A stretch of DNA of 64,000 nucleotides from Metaphire vulgaris (Eukaryota > Annelida > Clitellata > Crassiclitellata > Megascolecidae), in the NCBI GenBank assembly GCA_018105865.1, contig CM030842.1:9091463-9155462 (forward strand), given 5' to 3'. Position numbers and translations under genes: made by a program. The notes beneath the pieces were generated by a model. The model made no database searches, had not been told where the DNA came from, and worked only from the letters and a program-made list of their open reading frames with translations. The first letter of the stretch is position 1; each line of letters starts with the position of its first letter. Shown here one piece after another: positions 54,707 through 64,000 of the stretch.

Positions 54707-56542
54707 CAGGGTTGTCCAACTGGCGGGCCGGATCCGGCCCGCCACCGAGTTTGGGTAAATAAAACTTGTTGCAATAGGACTGGCTATTGCCGTTATTTTA
54801 TAGGAATATACGTGGACTCGGAGGTTACCAAATTGCTTACTTCTCCACACCACAGGTGACGGCGGTTATTAAACTTACTTATTTGCTACTTAATTATTAC
54901 TAACTTACTTACAATTGTCATCTCGCTGCAAGTCTCGTTCTCGCTCAGTTAAAATTTGACGCCGGAAGCTCAACCTGAAAAGGGAACCGACCAATCAGAG
55001 ACGCGTTTGAGAATAATAAGCGAACCAATCAGAGACGCGTTTAGAATAATAAAGCAATAGCGACTTTGCATATTCTGGATGCGTGGCCGTGCTGAGGTCT
55101 TGGCATCGCAACCTGAAGAAAATTTCGGGGGACCTGGAACTGAAAGTCAACGTCTACAAAACCATTAGATCGATACTAACCATGCGAGACAAGCTTACAT
55201 TTGAACTGAAGTTGCAACAGTTCTTGTGTACAGGAGTTTCCGATCCAAGAGGCAAGAACTAAAGAATTTATTAAATACTTTATGGCCGTATAAGCTTCAA
55301 GACCACAACTCTGGGCATTTGCCTTTCGTATCGGTTTACGGGTTCATCACAACATGCATTTGGAAGCCTTACATAAAGTCCTTAAGCATGTCCACCTTCA
55401 GGGACGGAAATGCCGGTGCGTACGTACTAAATGGACGGCCTCTAACTCCACAATCCCAACTCCAAAGCCCATACAAATTCCTTTCTTCCAAAACCCCCTT
55501 CCCACTTCCGATCTACGCCCCATGATTGCCTGCACGGGGGTTGGATTCGGGACAAAGGGATTTGGGAAAAAAGGCCGTAGGCCGAAAAGGTGTCGCAAAC
55601 TCAAGAGGGCCTTAGACCCCACTAGAGTCGTTATTTTTTAACGGGTTAACATCCAGTTTTGATATATTTTATTTAACTAATCTTTTCTATCTGCTTATCT
55701 GCTTAAACCGACCACGTTGGCAGTGTAGAAGTGTATGCTAATGCTAATGATTATGAATATTCAGATTTCACTTGGCCGATTGGTGTCCTGTGATTGGTCG
55801 GTGCCCTTTTCAGGTTGAGCTTCCTTGAGGTGCTTGTCCGTATTCAGCAGTTTGCTAATGTATGTATAGTATACGACATGGCGCCACAAGCATTGATATT
55901 GACATTGCTGGAATTGTTAGAGAAAACCCTTTTCCGCAGTGCTCGCACTAGATTCGAAAGTCTTCACTCAATAGAATAGAATGGATCATTAGATTGAAAT
56001 TGAACAGAATCAATCGAATGACTGTCACTAGTCTCACTAAATCTAACTTGGAGACTAAGCCATTAGAATACTAATACTTACTTGCTACTTAATTTTAACT
56101 GGAATACTATGTTCAACTGATAATATTATAGCAATATAGCTGTTTATAGCAGTTACCACCGAAGTGTTTTTTATTTCTTGGTTAACACTTAGGCCTAGTC
56201 TTACACTAGTCGTATATAGTCTTATTTTCAGTGGCGTTATTTCACACTTTTCTTAGGGGCGGGGCAAGACATTTGTTGGCAAATTTTTAACAATTTTTTG
56301 CCAATTTTTTGCACATTTCACATTTATTTAATACATTATTTCTTCATTTCCTTGGGGCCACGGCACCTTCCCTGCCCTACCCCTAAATGATGCCTCTACT
56401 TTTTTTATAAAAGTTTTATATGGCATGCCGTACATATATCATAATTATGCAATAGGCTATTAAGTGTTACAACTTGCTTTGCCCGCCAAGGGTCTAAACA
56501 TTTTTGTGCGGCCCGCAAGAGCATGAAGGTTGGACAACACTG
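54707..56542. mobile_element. hAT non-autonomous element, Gypsy-free version
   Basis: Counterpart of 41290-49183. The stretch GCAGTTACCACCGAAGTG near 56150-56167 is the uninterrupted Gypsy target. Its Mutator-like insert has lost its left terminus (GACGCCGGAAGCTC near 54960). The MITE 56229-56398 is retained. Confidence 0.9.
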
Positions 56543-57059
56543 ACTTAGGTAATGATGTGCAAAGATTTAGTTGGTCTGAGCAACTCAAAAATTCTGCCGT
56601 GCAAGGTATATATGAGATTTGAAATATTTTTGAAAATTGTATTGCCTTGTCCCATACGCTAGTCAAATGAAGACTGAAGACTGATGTCCAACAAAATAAG
56701 CTTTTCCAAAAATTGCAATAAGACCTAATTAATAAAATGAACTTGAAATATCTTAAAGTCGTTATAAGTAGCCTAAGTCTTATTGACAAAACATCACATC
56801 ATATACGGCTTCATTGTCATCGAAATTCTAACGTAAAGGCAACAGCTTGCTGACATATTTTGCAAAAAACAAATTCATCGGTTTCACTACTACAGGGATA
56901 TAGCAAAGTCTCAGTTCTTCTTAAGTCCATATAAGCCCGTAGTAACTATACGTTGCATTTACTATCAAAGAAATTGCACTTTCCATTAAGAATTTGTACT
57001 CAATTTGTAGCCGATGTAGGCTTAAAGAAGACCGCCCGAAGTTTTACAACAAACCCTCA

Positions 57060-57210
57060 GTTATTATTTGGCCTAAGTCCAGTTCGATGGTGCGGGGCCG
57101 AGGTGTCCAGGGCCCAGATGTCCCGTTACCCAGATGTCCCGTTACCCAGTTGCCGGGCCCAGTTGTCCGGGGCCCAATCGGCGGTACCCAGTTGTCGCGG
57201 ACCGATGCCG
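57060..57210. repeat. Short degenerate GC-rich repeat
   Basis: Repeated CCCAGATGTCCCGTTAC and CCCAGTTGTCC words. It looks like a small inserted minisatellite or MITE. Confidence 0.6.
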
Positions 57211-57643
57211 TTTAGACATTACGACGATTATTCGACTAAAATATTTGAGACATTTTACGAATATTTAGCTCCAACGCGGATTTTTCTGTGTACGCTATTT
57301 TAAATTTGAGCTACATAATAACGTAATGGAAGTTGGATGCGCCGTCAGAAGCCAAGGTCAGAAGGCTTTGGCGCCATTTAGGAAATTGTTTTATAGCGCT
57401 TGATTTTGTTTAGACTACGAACTATCATTGGGCCATGTAACGAAACTCATTTTTGCCACAACTATTACTGCATGTTCTGTGATTGTGCTTCAAGTCAAAT
57501 TTTTGTTATAATGTTTCAGCTTTGACTAATGTAATATCCTATAAATGCCACTCAAAAATCAGTGCGCGCTAGTCAAAAACTTTTGCGCGTTGGCCCTAAA
57601 ATATTGCGCAATTGCGCAGCGCGCAGCTTAGAGGGAACGTTTT

Positions 57644-57708
57644 ATGTTGCAGTCATAGTGATGATTGCAGTCAAGTGGGTGACTTCTTTTATCACTTGAA
57701 GCATACAA

Positions 57709-57720
<12 letters not shown>
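57644..57720 (+). pseudogene. Jockey-like LINE 3' end
   Basis: After the TSD ATGTTGCA (57644-57651) the sequence picks up where 49203 left off and runs into a GATGAT/AAT microsatellite, as expected for a LINE 3' end. The coding content here is too short to prove on its own. Confidence 0.5.
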
Positions 57721-57857
<137 letters not shown>

Positions 57858-58740
57858 AACAATAATAACCTGCATTTCTAACTTGCATAAATTTTGACAA
57901 GATTTATTTTATTCATAAAATTGGCGCAATTATATTGTGGCGAATTTCCGAAATACCCGGGTTGAGTTAATTCTGGAATGGCCTTCGACGACGAATTTCG
58001 GGGTCCCCACACGGTCTGGTATGGCCTTGCTTGTGAGATACGACTGATAAGAGTTTCACCAATTCTTTAATATTAACTTCAACATTGAACACTTATGCAG
58101 TAACGCGCAGCTAGTACACTGTCCACTCGCAATACGTCAACTGGCCTATAAGAAGTAACGAAGGGCATTCCTAACTAACCGTCGGTCATCGACTAATCAT
58201 ATTCTAAAGTAGAACGTCTTATTTTATAAATGCCAAAAACACATGAATCACAACCATAAATGAGGTGACGATCCTTCTAACGAAATCTCGAGGAGTCGAA
58301 ACTGAACTTGTCAAAAAGATCGAATAGGAGGCCTTAGACGATGTATTGAGCAACTAATGCAGAGGCGACAATCGTCAATTCTAGGTAATAACCTCGGTTA
58401 CTAAACGAACGAGCAACTAATGCAACTAATGCAGAGATGACAATCATCAATCTTATGCAATGACAGAACAAGAACTAGAGAACTCGGCTATTCAGCCATC
58501 TTAAATAAAACTGTCAATCTTACTGCTACGGAAGGTCGCCTTTGTCCGAGGTGCAACAGCAACAACAACAACAACAAAAAGAGACGAAGCAGCAACGCCT
58601 ACAGATAAACACAGCATCAAAATTTTAACATTCGCTAGCAAAAACAATCAGCCTTATACAGTTCTACCTTACGCAGAAATTTTACTGCGGGAGTTTGTAC
58701 TCCGTATCCAGCTAAGCTGGTGCCCGCGAGCAGGACTTAA
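57858..58740. other. Unassigned sequence before the minisatellite
   Basis: A TGTGGCGAATTTCCGAAATA start at about 57937 could be an LTR or element end. (AAC)n is at about 58557-58577, and GCAACTAATGCAGAG is duplicated near 58352 and 58420. There is no gene. Confidence 0.4.
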
Positions 58741-59232
58741 AAGTGCTCCCGAAGAGCTTCTCAGCCGAAGCTGGAAAGTTTGGTTGCTCCCACAGAGCTT
58801 CTCAGCCGAAGCTGGACCTTCTAGTGCTCCCGAAGAGCTTCTCAGCCGAAGCTGGAAAATTTGGTTGTTCCTGAGCTTCTCAGCCGAAGCTGGACCTGCT
58901 AGTGCTCCCCGAAGAGCTTCTCAGCCGAAGCTGGAAAATTTGGTTGTTCCCACAGAGCTTCTCAGCCGAAGCTGGACCTGCTAGTGTGCCCCGAAGAGCT
59001 TCTCAGCCGAAGCTGGAAAATTTGGTTGCTCCCACAGAGCTTCTCAGCCGAAGCTGGACCTGCTAGTGCTCCCGAAGAGCTTCTCAGCCGAAGCTGGAAA
59101 ATTTGGTTGCTCCCACAGAGCTTCTCAGCCGAAGCTGGACCTGCTAGTGCTCCCGAAGAGCTTCTCAGCCGAAGCTGGAAAATTGGTTGCTCCCCACAGA
59201 GCTTCTCAGCCGAAGCTGGACCTTCTAGTAAG
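58741..59232. repeat. 81-bp minisatellite with embedded hairpins
   Basis: There are six units of about 81 bp (unit starts near 58751, 58832, 58911, 58993, 59074 and 59155). Each unit has two copies of GAGCTTCTCAGCCGAAGCTG, in which AGCTTC and GAAGCT pair around a TCAGCC loop, giving about 12 potential hairpins. All frames are open for long stretches only because the unit is stop-poor. Confidence 0.95.
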
Positions 59233-60060
59233 CCTCAACTTACAGGGGAGCCCGTTTCGAACTGAAGAACTGAGGCGCTCTCTCGCGCTTATATAGCCTC
59301 AGAAGTGGAGAGGAGGTAGAAAGGGAGGCCTCGACGAATGACAGGGCCGCAGTGATCTGAGATACGGGGCCTTGCCCAATGGAAGCCGAGGTCTGAAGAA
59401 TAGGGTCATGTGACCAAGGAACAAAGCGCTCTGATTGGTCATAACGTTAAACGTCCATAGACAATCTGCTCACAAATATCTTATTAACTATAGCAAACTA
59501 AATCTTAATTATAACAATTTCGGAATCAGAAAGCCAAGCGCTTTCGACTGATAGTTCAAATGAGCCTTAAAATGGCCTAGAAGACGAGATCTGGCGAGGC
59601 CGGATCTTAGGAAAACCACGCTAACATCGCGGGCACATATACGATTAAAACTGCTTAAATAATCGAATTAAAAATCTAATTTACGTATACGATTACATAA
59701 TAATAAACCGTGCATTGTCCTATACGACTGGTTTTGTGCAAAAATATGTACATAGCGCACAAAAAGAGGAGTATGCAAACGGCGCATGGCCGTGATCAAA
59801 AATCGTTCAAAGCTCTCGAAATATGTGGTCCACAAGCTTCAAAGTCACTTTCGCTTGAGGGCAGAATTATTTCTGATCGTATTTCAGGGATTTCATAGGC
59901 GGATGGCTAATATTTGTTCAAAAATGAGTGTTTTGAAATCATAATGTATAAGAGCGTATCGGGAGAACCCCGTAGGAGCGCGGCCAAGAAAAACCGTAGA
60001 TTAGCGTAGCCGCGTATATCAGCGAATACGAAAGAATACAAATTCTCCACAATATGGTTC
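59233..60060. repeat. Repeat sequence related to the interior of 10135-11334, inverted
   Basis: From about 59575 the complement reads like 10675-10740 (AAGATCTGGCCTCGCCAGAT region), and 60035-60055 complements the TATTGTGGAGAATTTG word at 10233-10248. No coding signal. 59400-59445 includes a CTGATTGGT (inverted CCAAT). Confidence 0.55.
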
Positions 60061-60079
60061 TTTTATTTTTTAATTAATG

Positions 60080-60490
60080 CTTCCTCTCAGCTGCATTTGA
60101 GACTGTCGATCACTCCATCTTGTTGCGCCGTCTCGAGTGCTCTTTCGGGATTAAGGATACTGCACTCCATCTGTTACCTTTTCGACAGAACGGCGTCAGT
60201 AACCTGGGCTGGTGACTCGTCCGACTCGCGTCCGGTCAGGTGGGGTTCCCCTGAAGATCGACTCTGGGGTCCGCTACTGTTCTTCCTATACGTAGCGGAT
60301 CTGGGCAACATAGTCGACTCCCATGGACTAGGCCGATGATGGTCTGGTTTACTCTTCCTGCCCCTCGTCGGAGACCGACTCTGCGCGTACGCCTTGAAGG
60401 CTGCATTCGAGAGATTATGCGATGGACAGGAACTAATCGTTTAGCGCTTAACCCGGAAAAGACAGAATTAGGCTTATCGCCTAAGCGATT
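60080..60490 (+). pseudogene. CR1/L2-like LINE, RT part
   Basis: The start reads AAFETVDHSILLRRLECSFG (normally AAFDTVDHSILL; Asp to Glu at the first catalytic position). It then runs in broken frames through LWGPLLFFLYVADLGNIVDS and TNRLALNPEKTELGL. The YADD block is corrupted by a deletion. It resumes at 62115 and 62975 after inserts. Confidence 0.8.
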
Positions 60491-60577
60491 CCGTGACATC
60501 ATGCATCTAATTAAAATAAATAGGTCAAACTGCGCTCAGCTGTTTATGCAAATGTGGACGGCGAAGAGCTAGTGAAC

Positions 60578-60754
60578 ATGGCGTCAAGCACTGCAAGCAG
60601 CGCGTTTTTCGAAATAAAGCTGTTAGAATCAGACGTTCCAGGAGCAAAACTTCGCCGTAGTGATGTTACAAACAATTCAGTTGTTGAATTAAAACGTTGG
60701 CTAGAGTGCAGACCGGAAAAGGATGAACTTGTGCATAGGCAATGTCTAATATAG
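60578..60754 (+). pseudogene. SAP-like DNA-binding fragment
   Basis: A 59-codon stretch reads SDVPGAKLRRSDVTNNSVVE, then LKRWLECRPEKDELVHRQCLI and stop. 'LKRWLecRg....gkk.eLv.Rv' is a SAP-type motif seen at the N-terminus of some transposon-encoded and uncharacterised invertebrate proteins. The second helix is shortened here. A partial remnant. Confidence 0.5.
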
Positions 60755-60800
60755 CGTTAAGTAAAATGTGGTCATGCCGTTTTTTTTAATCATCTTAATT

Positions 60801-60909
<109 letters not shown>

Positions 60910-61132
60910 ACATACATGTTAAGTTAAGCAATGCTAATAAAGAATAAACGATTATCTTGAGAATTTAAATGTTAACATTTCAATTTTGAGTTATAATTTT
61001 TAAACAAATTTCTTGTTGGCTCTTCACCCTAGCCAGAATAAATTAACTAGTTATAGAGATTTTTAGTAGGCGACGACCCACGAGTACGAGTGAAACTGCA
61101 GTGATATCATGTAGGATGATTAAACGTTTGAC

Positions 61133-61263
61133 CAGTAGCGTCATTTCACACTTTTCTGGGGGCGATAAATTTTATGGTCAAATTTTGACAAATTTTTGCA
61201 AATCTTAGGCATTTTTTTGCAAATTTTGGGAAATTTAGGCAATTTTGGCAAATGACGCCACTC
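61133..61263. mobile_element. MITE (CAGTAGCGTCATTTCACAC family)
   Basis: The ends CAGTAGCGTCATTT and AAATGACGCCACTC have flanks CGTTTGAC (61125-61132) and CGTTTGGC (61264-61271), 7 of 8. The interior is made of GCAAATTTT words. Size 131 bp. Confidence 0.85.
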
Positions 61264-61274
61264 CGTTTGGCTAG

Positions 61275-61640
61275 TAGGCATCAAACTTTAACAGTTACTG
61301 AACGTATGCCCTGTGCCCCGTCCATGAAAATATGCAATTTGATATTATTTGAAGGTAGGATTGCATGATGTGGGAGTTGGCCTGTAGAAGATCCGGATTC
61401 ATCTGAGTTGGCCCAGTTGGATCTAAGAAGTGCTTGTTGCAAATGTATGTCCATCTGGTAATGTTCCCGATAGTAAAGTTCTCTCGTCGACATGCTACAG
61501 CCCCACCTCTCTGCTTTTGCTCTGTCAGTCGACGACTGACGGACCGGGGAACTGTATAAAACGAACCCTTCTTTCAAACAAATGTCAGTTTTCCTATTGT
61601 CATTTGCACATGTTCCATAACAACAGTGTTTGATGGGCAT
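61275..61640 (-). pseudogene. THAP zinc-finger domain remnant
   Basis: THAP domains are C2CH DNA-binding modules of P-element- and Kolobok-type transposases and of host proteins. The minus strand starts MPIKHCCYGTCANDNRKT and continues EGFVLYSSPV and DRAKAERWGC. After one frameshift near 61510 it continues ACRRENFTIGNITRWTYICN, KHFLDPTGPTQMNPD. HCC..C at the start and CNKHF later supply the zinc ligands, with the W of ERW between. The usual length is about 90 residues and nearly all is present. It then runs into non-homologous sequence next to a MITE. No transposase core was found. Confidence 0.75.
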
Positions 61641-61867
61641 ATTTAATTTTATCGCGGAACAAATTAAACTTTAAGAAATCTATTTAGTAATTCACACAAT
61701 ACCGCGTGAATTCAACTATCTAATGGCCACATTTGCATACGCATGCGCAGTGAGCGTGACCTCCTTTAGGACCGATTCTAATTTTAGTTCTGCGATAAGC
61801 CTAATTGCTCTGGTTCTGCTCCCCGAGAAACCAACTAAACCGCCTAACCAACTAAACCGCCTACCTT

Positions 61868-62055
61868 CAGTGGCGGCTCTAGGATTTGGCAAGTGGGGGC
61901 CGTTGGGGCAACTTCTAATCATGGGGGCCAACCATTTGTTGTTTAATGTATGTAGCATTAAGTATAGGGTCCCAACTGGGGGGGGGCACTGGGGGAGCCA
62001 GGCTCTCAATAGGGGGGTACGGCCCCCCCTGGCCCTCCCGGTGGAGCCGCCACTG
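61868..62055. mobile_element. hAT MITE (CAGTGGCGGCTC family)
   Basis: The inverted ends CAGTGGCGGCTC and GAGCCGCCACTG are perfect. Flanks CCTACCTT (61860-61867) and CCTACCTG (62056-62063) match at 7 of 8. This is the best-preserved member of the family in the window. Confidence 0.92.
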
Positions 62056-62114
62056 CCTACCTGTGATGATAGGTAGCATCGCCATTTACCCGGCTACCCA
62101 GGTGCGGCTGCTGG

Positions 62115-62418
62115 GGGGTGATCTTCGATAGTACCCTATCGTTCGCGGGTCATGTGAGTGCTGTATCCCGGGTCTGCCACTGTCAACTCCGCAGGATCAG
62201 GGAGATACGGCGGTATATTTCGATCTCTGCAGCGACTGGAGTAGTTCGTGCTCTAGTTGTCTCCAAGCTTAATTATTGCAACGGGATCCGTCTTGATCTC
62301 CCTGATCGCCAACTAGACCGGCTGCAATCAGTCATGAACTCTGCAGCTAGATTGATCTTCGGGGTGAAGTGGCATGGACATGTGACTCCTCTGTTAAAAG
62401 ACAATCTGCACTGGCTGC
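62115..62418 (+). pseudogene. CR1/L2-like LINE, post-RT part
   Basis: The frame reads GVIFDSTLSFAGHVSAVSRV, then SKLNYCNGIRLDLPDRQLDR, LQSVMNSAARLIFG and DNLHWLQ. It continues from the RT part at 60490. At LHWL it is cut by an inserted element starting CAGAGCCGTAACTAGGG at 62419. Confidence 0.85.
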
Positions 62419-62815
62419 AGAGCCGTAACTAGGGGACGGGGGCAAGCCGCCCCGGACGCCGAGCCGGGAGGGGCGCATTTTGGTTTGACGACTAAAAAAA
62501 GGTCATCGTCCCGAAAAGTGTTTTATAGGATTAAGAGAAAACTTTTGTGACGACTGGAGGGGGCGCCACACAGACAGAAACCATGCATGACTCACGACTT
62601 TCACGTCCAGCGGGTGGCAGCGGTCATTAGCAGGCTCAAGAGAGTAAAGAATAAGGATGCAGCGCGATGTTCGCTGTAAACTTAAGAGCGGCGCGGGAAG
62701 ATGTTATTAGCCTAATGCGTATAAACAAACTGCCCGTCCATTCGTCGACCAAAGTGAAATATTTACATTATAAGCCAGCTAAATTGAAGTTCAAGGCACC
62801 GTGTTATTGTAACCT

Positions 62816-62863
<48 letters not shown>

Positions 62864-62970
62864 CGTGTGTGTCTGTGTGTCCGACGGGCTTCTGATCGAC
62901 ACGGACTGACAGACAGCTTCGATAACTTCTGTTGGGACTTGGATAAGTTGGAATTCGGGAGGGAATAGGG
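62419..62970. mobile_element. Insertion with CAGAGCCGTAACTAGGG end and (GT)n run
   Basis: The left end resembles hAT termini. A GACGAC..AAAAAAAGGTCATC word at about 62486 matches the dispersed motif. The (GT)n run is at 62822-62875. The right end could not be fixed. Confidence 0.5.
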
Positions 62971-62974
62971 ACCT

Positions 62975-63300
62975 AGTCGTACCTTGGACAACTTGGCCCC
63001 GGGCGTCAGTAACCATCTACACGCCACTGACTCCAGTAAGCGTGTCCGTCTTCAGGTTCCGCCTCCATCGAAGACGGTCATGCTGGGCGAGAGATCATTG
63101 ACTCGAGGCAACCCGCTACTGTGGAACGCCCTTCCAGATGAGATAGCAGCGGTGACTTCCGTCGAAGTGTTTGCTTCTAAACTAAAAACGCACTTGTTTC
63201 GCACTTCTTATGGTGACTGATGTAAATCGCTCTTTGCCTATGGCCTAAGTCATGTTATAGCGTTGTATAAATCAGCTTAATAATAATAATATATTAATAA
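62975..63300 (+). pseudogene. CR1/L2-like LINE, C-terminus and 3'UTR
   Basis: The frame to the stop at 63220 contains SKTVMLGERSLTRGNPLLWN, then ALPDEIAAVTSVEVFASKLK and THLF. The 3'UTR GTAAATCGCTCTTTGCC...TATAGCGTTGTATAAATC ends in an AAT tail. It is the last piece of the LINE begun at 60080. Confidence 0.85.
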
Positions 63301-63314
63301 TAATAATAATAATA

Positions 63315-63391
<77 letters not shown>
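63284..63391. repeat. (AAT)n(ATT)n palindromic microsatellite
   Basis: An AAT run of about 30 bp followed by an ATT run of about 75 bp; the halves are complementary and could extrude as a hairpin. Confidence 0.95.
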
Positions 63392-63572
63392 AATAAAAGA
63401 ACCATCTTGTGATGATTTTTAGAAAATCTTTAAAAATTTGTAATTACTGTACGCCTTTCACCCCCTGCATTTGGGCTATACTAAAGGAGAATAAGTCGAA
63501 TAGGCCAGTCGCCCGGCTTACAGTCGAGCGAGTCTAAATTCTGCCTTGCACGAACCTTTGACCCGCCTTGCT

Positions 63573-63794
63573 ATTGGTTAGCGACGCGTTTCGGCTTCAC
63601 AGAGCGCTGTCGACAAGTATAAAAACCCGTGTTTCAATGCATTTGGTGAGATTGCGCACGCTATCTCCTAGTGCTTAACTTGAGCCTAGTAACGGAACTA
63701 TGCCCGAAACTCTCTCCGATTTTTGAGCGAAATGGATTTGAACGAAAGGACTTTCTTTGGAATAAAGGAACCTTTGGAACAACATTGAAACTGT
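63573..63794 (+). promoter_or_regulatory. Candidate promoter and 5' exon
   Basis: An inverted CCAAT box (ATTGG, 63573-63577) lies 41 bp before a TATA box (TATAAAAA, 63618-63625). Transcription would start near 63650. The first ATG (63702) opens an 8-codon frame and the next (63732) an 18-codon frame, so this would be mainly 5'UTR. A consensus donor ACT|GTGAGT lies at 63793. Sequence after it (duplicate CTTCCGGT.G.GGAAACCGT words at 63911 and 63956) is C/T-rich. It could be a host gene start or the LTR/leader of a retroelement that extends past the window. Confidence 0.4.
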
Positions 63795-64000
63795 GAGTAT
63801 GTTCGTATGTATGCGATTATGTGCGATTATATATGTGCTAGTGAGAACGACTGTTAGTTAACTTCTACCTCCTATTCTAAACTCTTTTTCTTGCTTCCTA
63901 CACTCCAGCTTCCGGTTGCGGAAACCGTCGTTGGACTCTACCTTCTTCTTTGACTTCCGGTCGTGGAAACCGTTGTCGACTTCCTCTTTCACTTTTTCTT

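Larger units (their letters stand above)
51601..57030 (+). repeat. Second copy of the 38828-51500 locus (probable alternate haplotype)
   Basis: It is collinear with 38828-51500 at very high identity, including the ankyrin 3'UTR end, the jockey-like LINE (52054-52441) and hAT elements at 52447-53914, 54055-54494 and 54707-56542. It lacks the Gypsy and the two elements at 49438-51228, and has an extra LINE at 53086-53720. Small deletions remove the left end of the Mutator-like element (near 54964) and of the hAT end near 56558. Confidence 0.9.

Noticed and set aside
38828..57030. Recent tandem segmental duplication
   Set aside because: Contig-end overlap across a placeholder gap and insertion-type differences favour two haplotypes; kept as an alternative to be tested.
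58741..59232. CRISPR array
   Set aside because: The spacers between repeats are not unique; they repeat with the unit, and the genome is eukaryotic.
58784..59296. Repetitive protein-like frames (SFSAEAG repeats)
   Set aside because: Several frames are open at once because the 81-bp unit lacks stops; there is no start context, splice support or codon bias. Treated as a minisatellite.

Overview
This window is eukaryotic, almost certainly from an animal, and most likely a marine invertebrate with a repeat-rich, AT-rich genome. The evidence is GT-AG introns, ankyrin-repeat exons, and a typical animal mix of transposons: CR1/L2- and jockey-like LINEs, Ty3/Gypsy, hAT, mariner, pogo/Tigger, Mutator-like and piggyBac-like elements. 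I cannot name the species. There are no bacterial operons, no CRISPR and no recognisable tRNA or rRNA. Most open reading frames in the window are spurious.

Only one host gene is supported. It is an ankyrin-repeat gene on the + strand, with a 99-nt internal exon at 19735-19833 and a terminal exon at 38467-38562 followed by a 3'UTR and AATAAA at 39149. The two exons are in phase and complete the 33-residue ankyrin register, so they appear to be consecutive exons separated by an 18.6-kb intron filled with transposons. A possible TATA promoter with a 5' exon lies at the right edge (63573-63794).

Layout: 0-5.5 kb holds LINE fragments. 6-13.3 kb holds remnants of a pogo/Tigger transposase and a divergent hAT-like transposase, with hAT and piggyBac-like insertions between them. 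13.4-17.7 kb is a run of hAT non-autonomous elements with 8-bp target duplications (TSDs). 18.9-38.4 kb is mainly the ankyrin intron, with many LINE pieces, MITEs and a mariner element. 39.2-57.9 kb is a jockey-like LINE repeatedly split by nested elements, including a young Ty3/Gypsy element (42767-48789) that is itself split by a hAT derivative. 57.9-64 kb holds an 81-bp hairpin minisatellite, a SAP-like and a THAP coding remnant, and a broken CR1/L2 LINE.

The 100-N gap at 51501-51600 joins two overlapping versions of the same locus: 38828-51500 matches 51601-57030 in order and orientation. The versions differ by whole transposon insertions: Gypsy and two DNA elements only in the first, one LINE only in the second. 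This looks like two haplotypes placed end to end in the assembly, and it gives natural empty and filled sites for dating insertions.

I found no clearly new molecular system. The most unusual items are the four-level transposon nesting, a hAT-like element with about 345-bp inverted repeats and transposase halves on opposite strands, a mariner with DD37D spacing, and a hairpin-bearing minisatellite.
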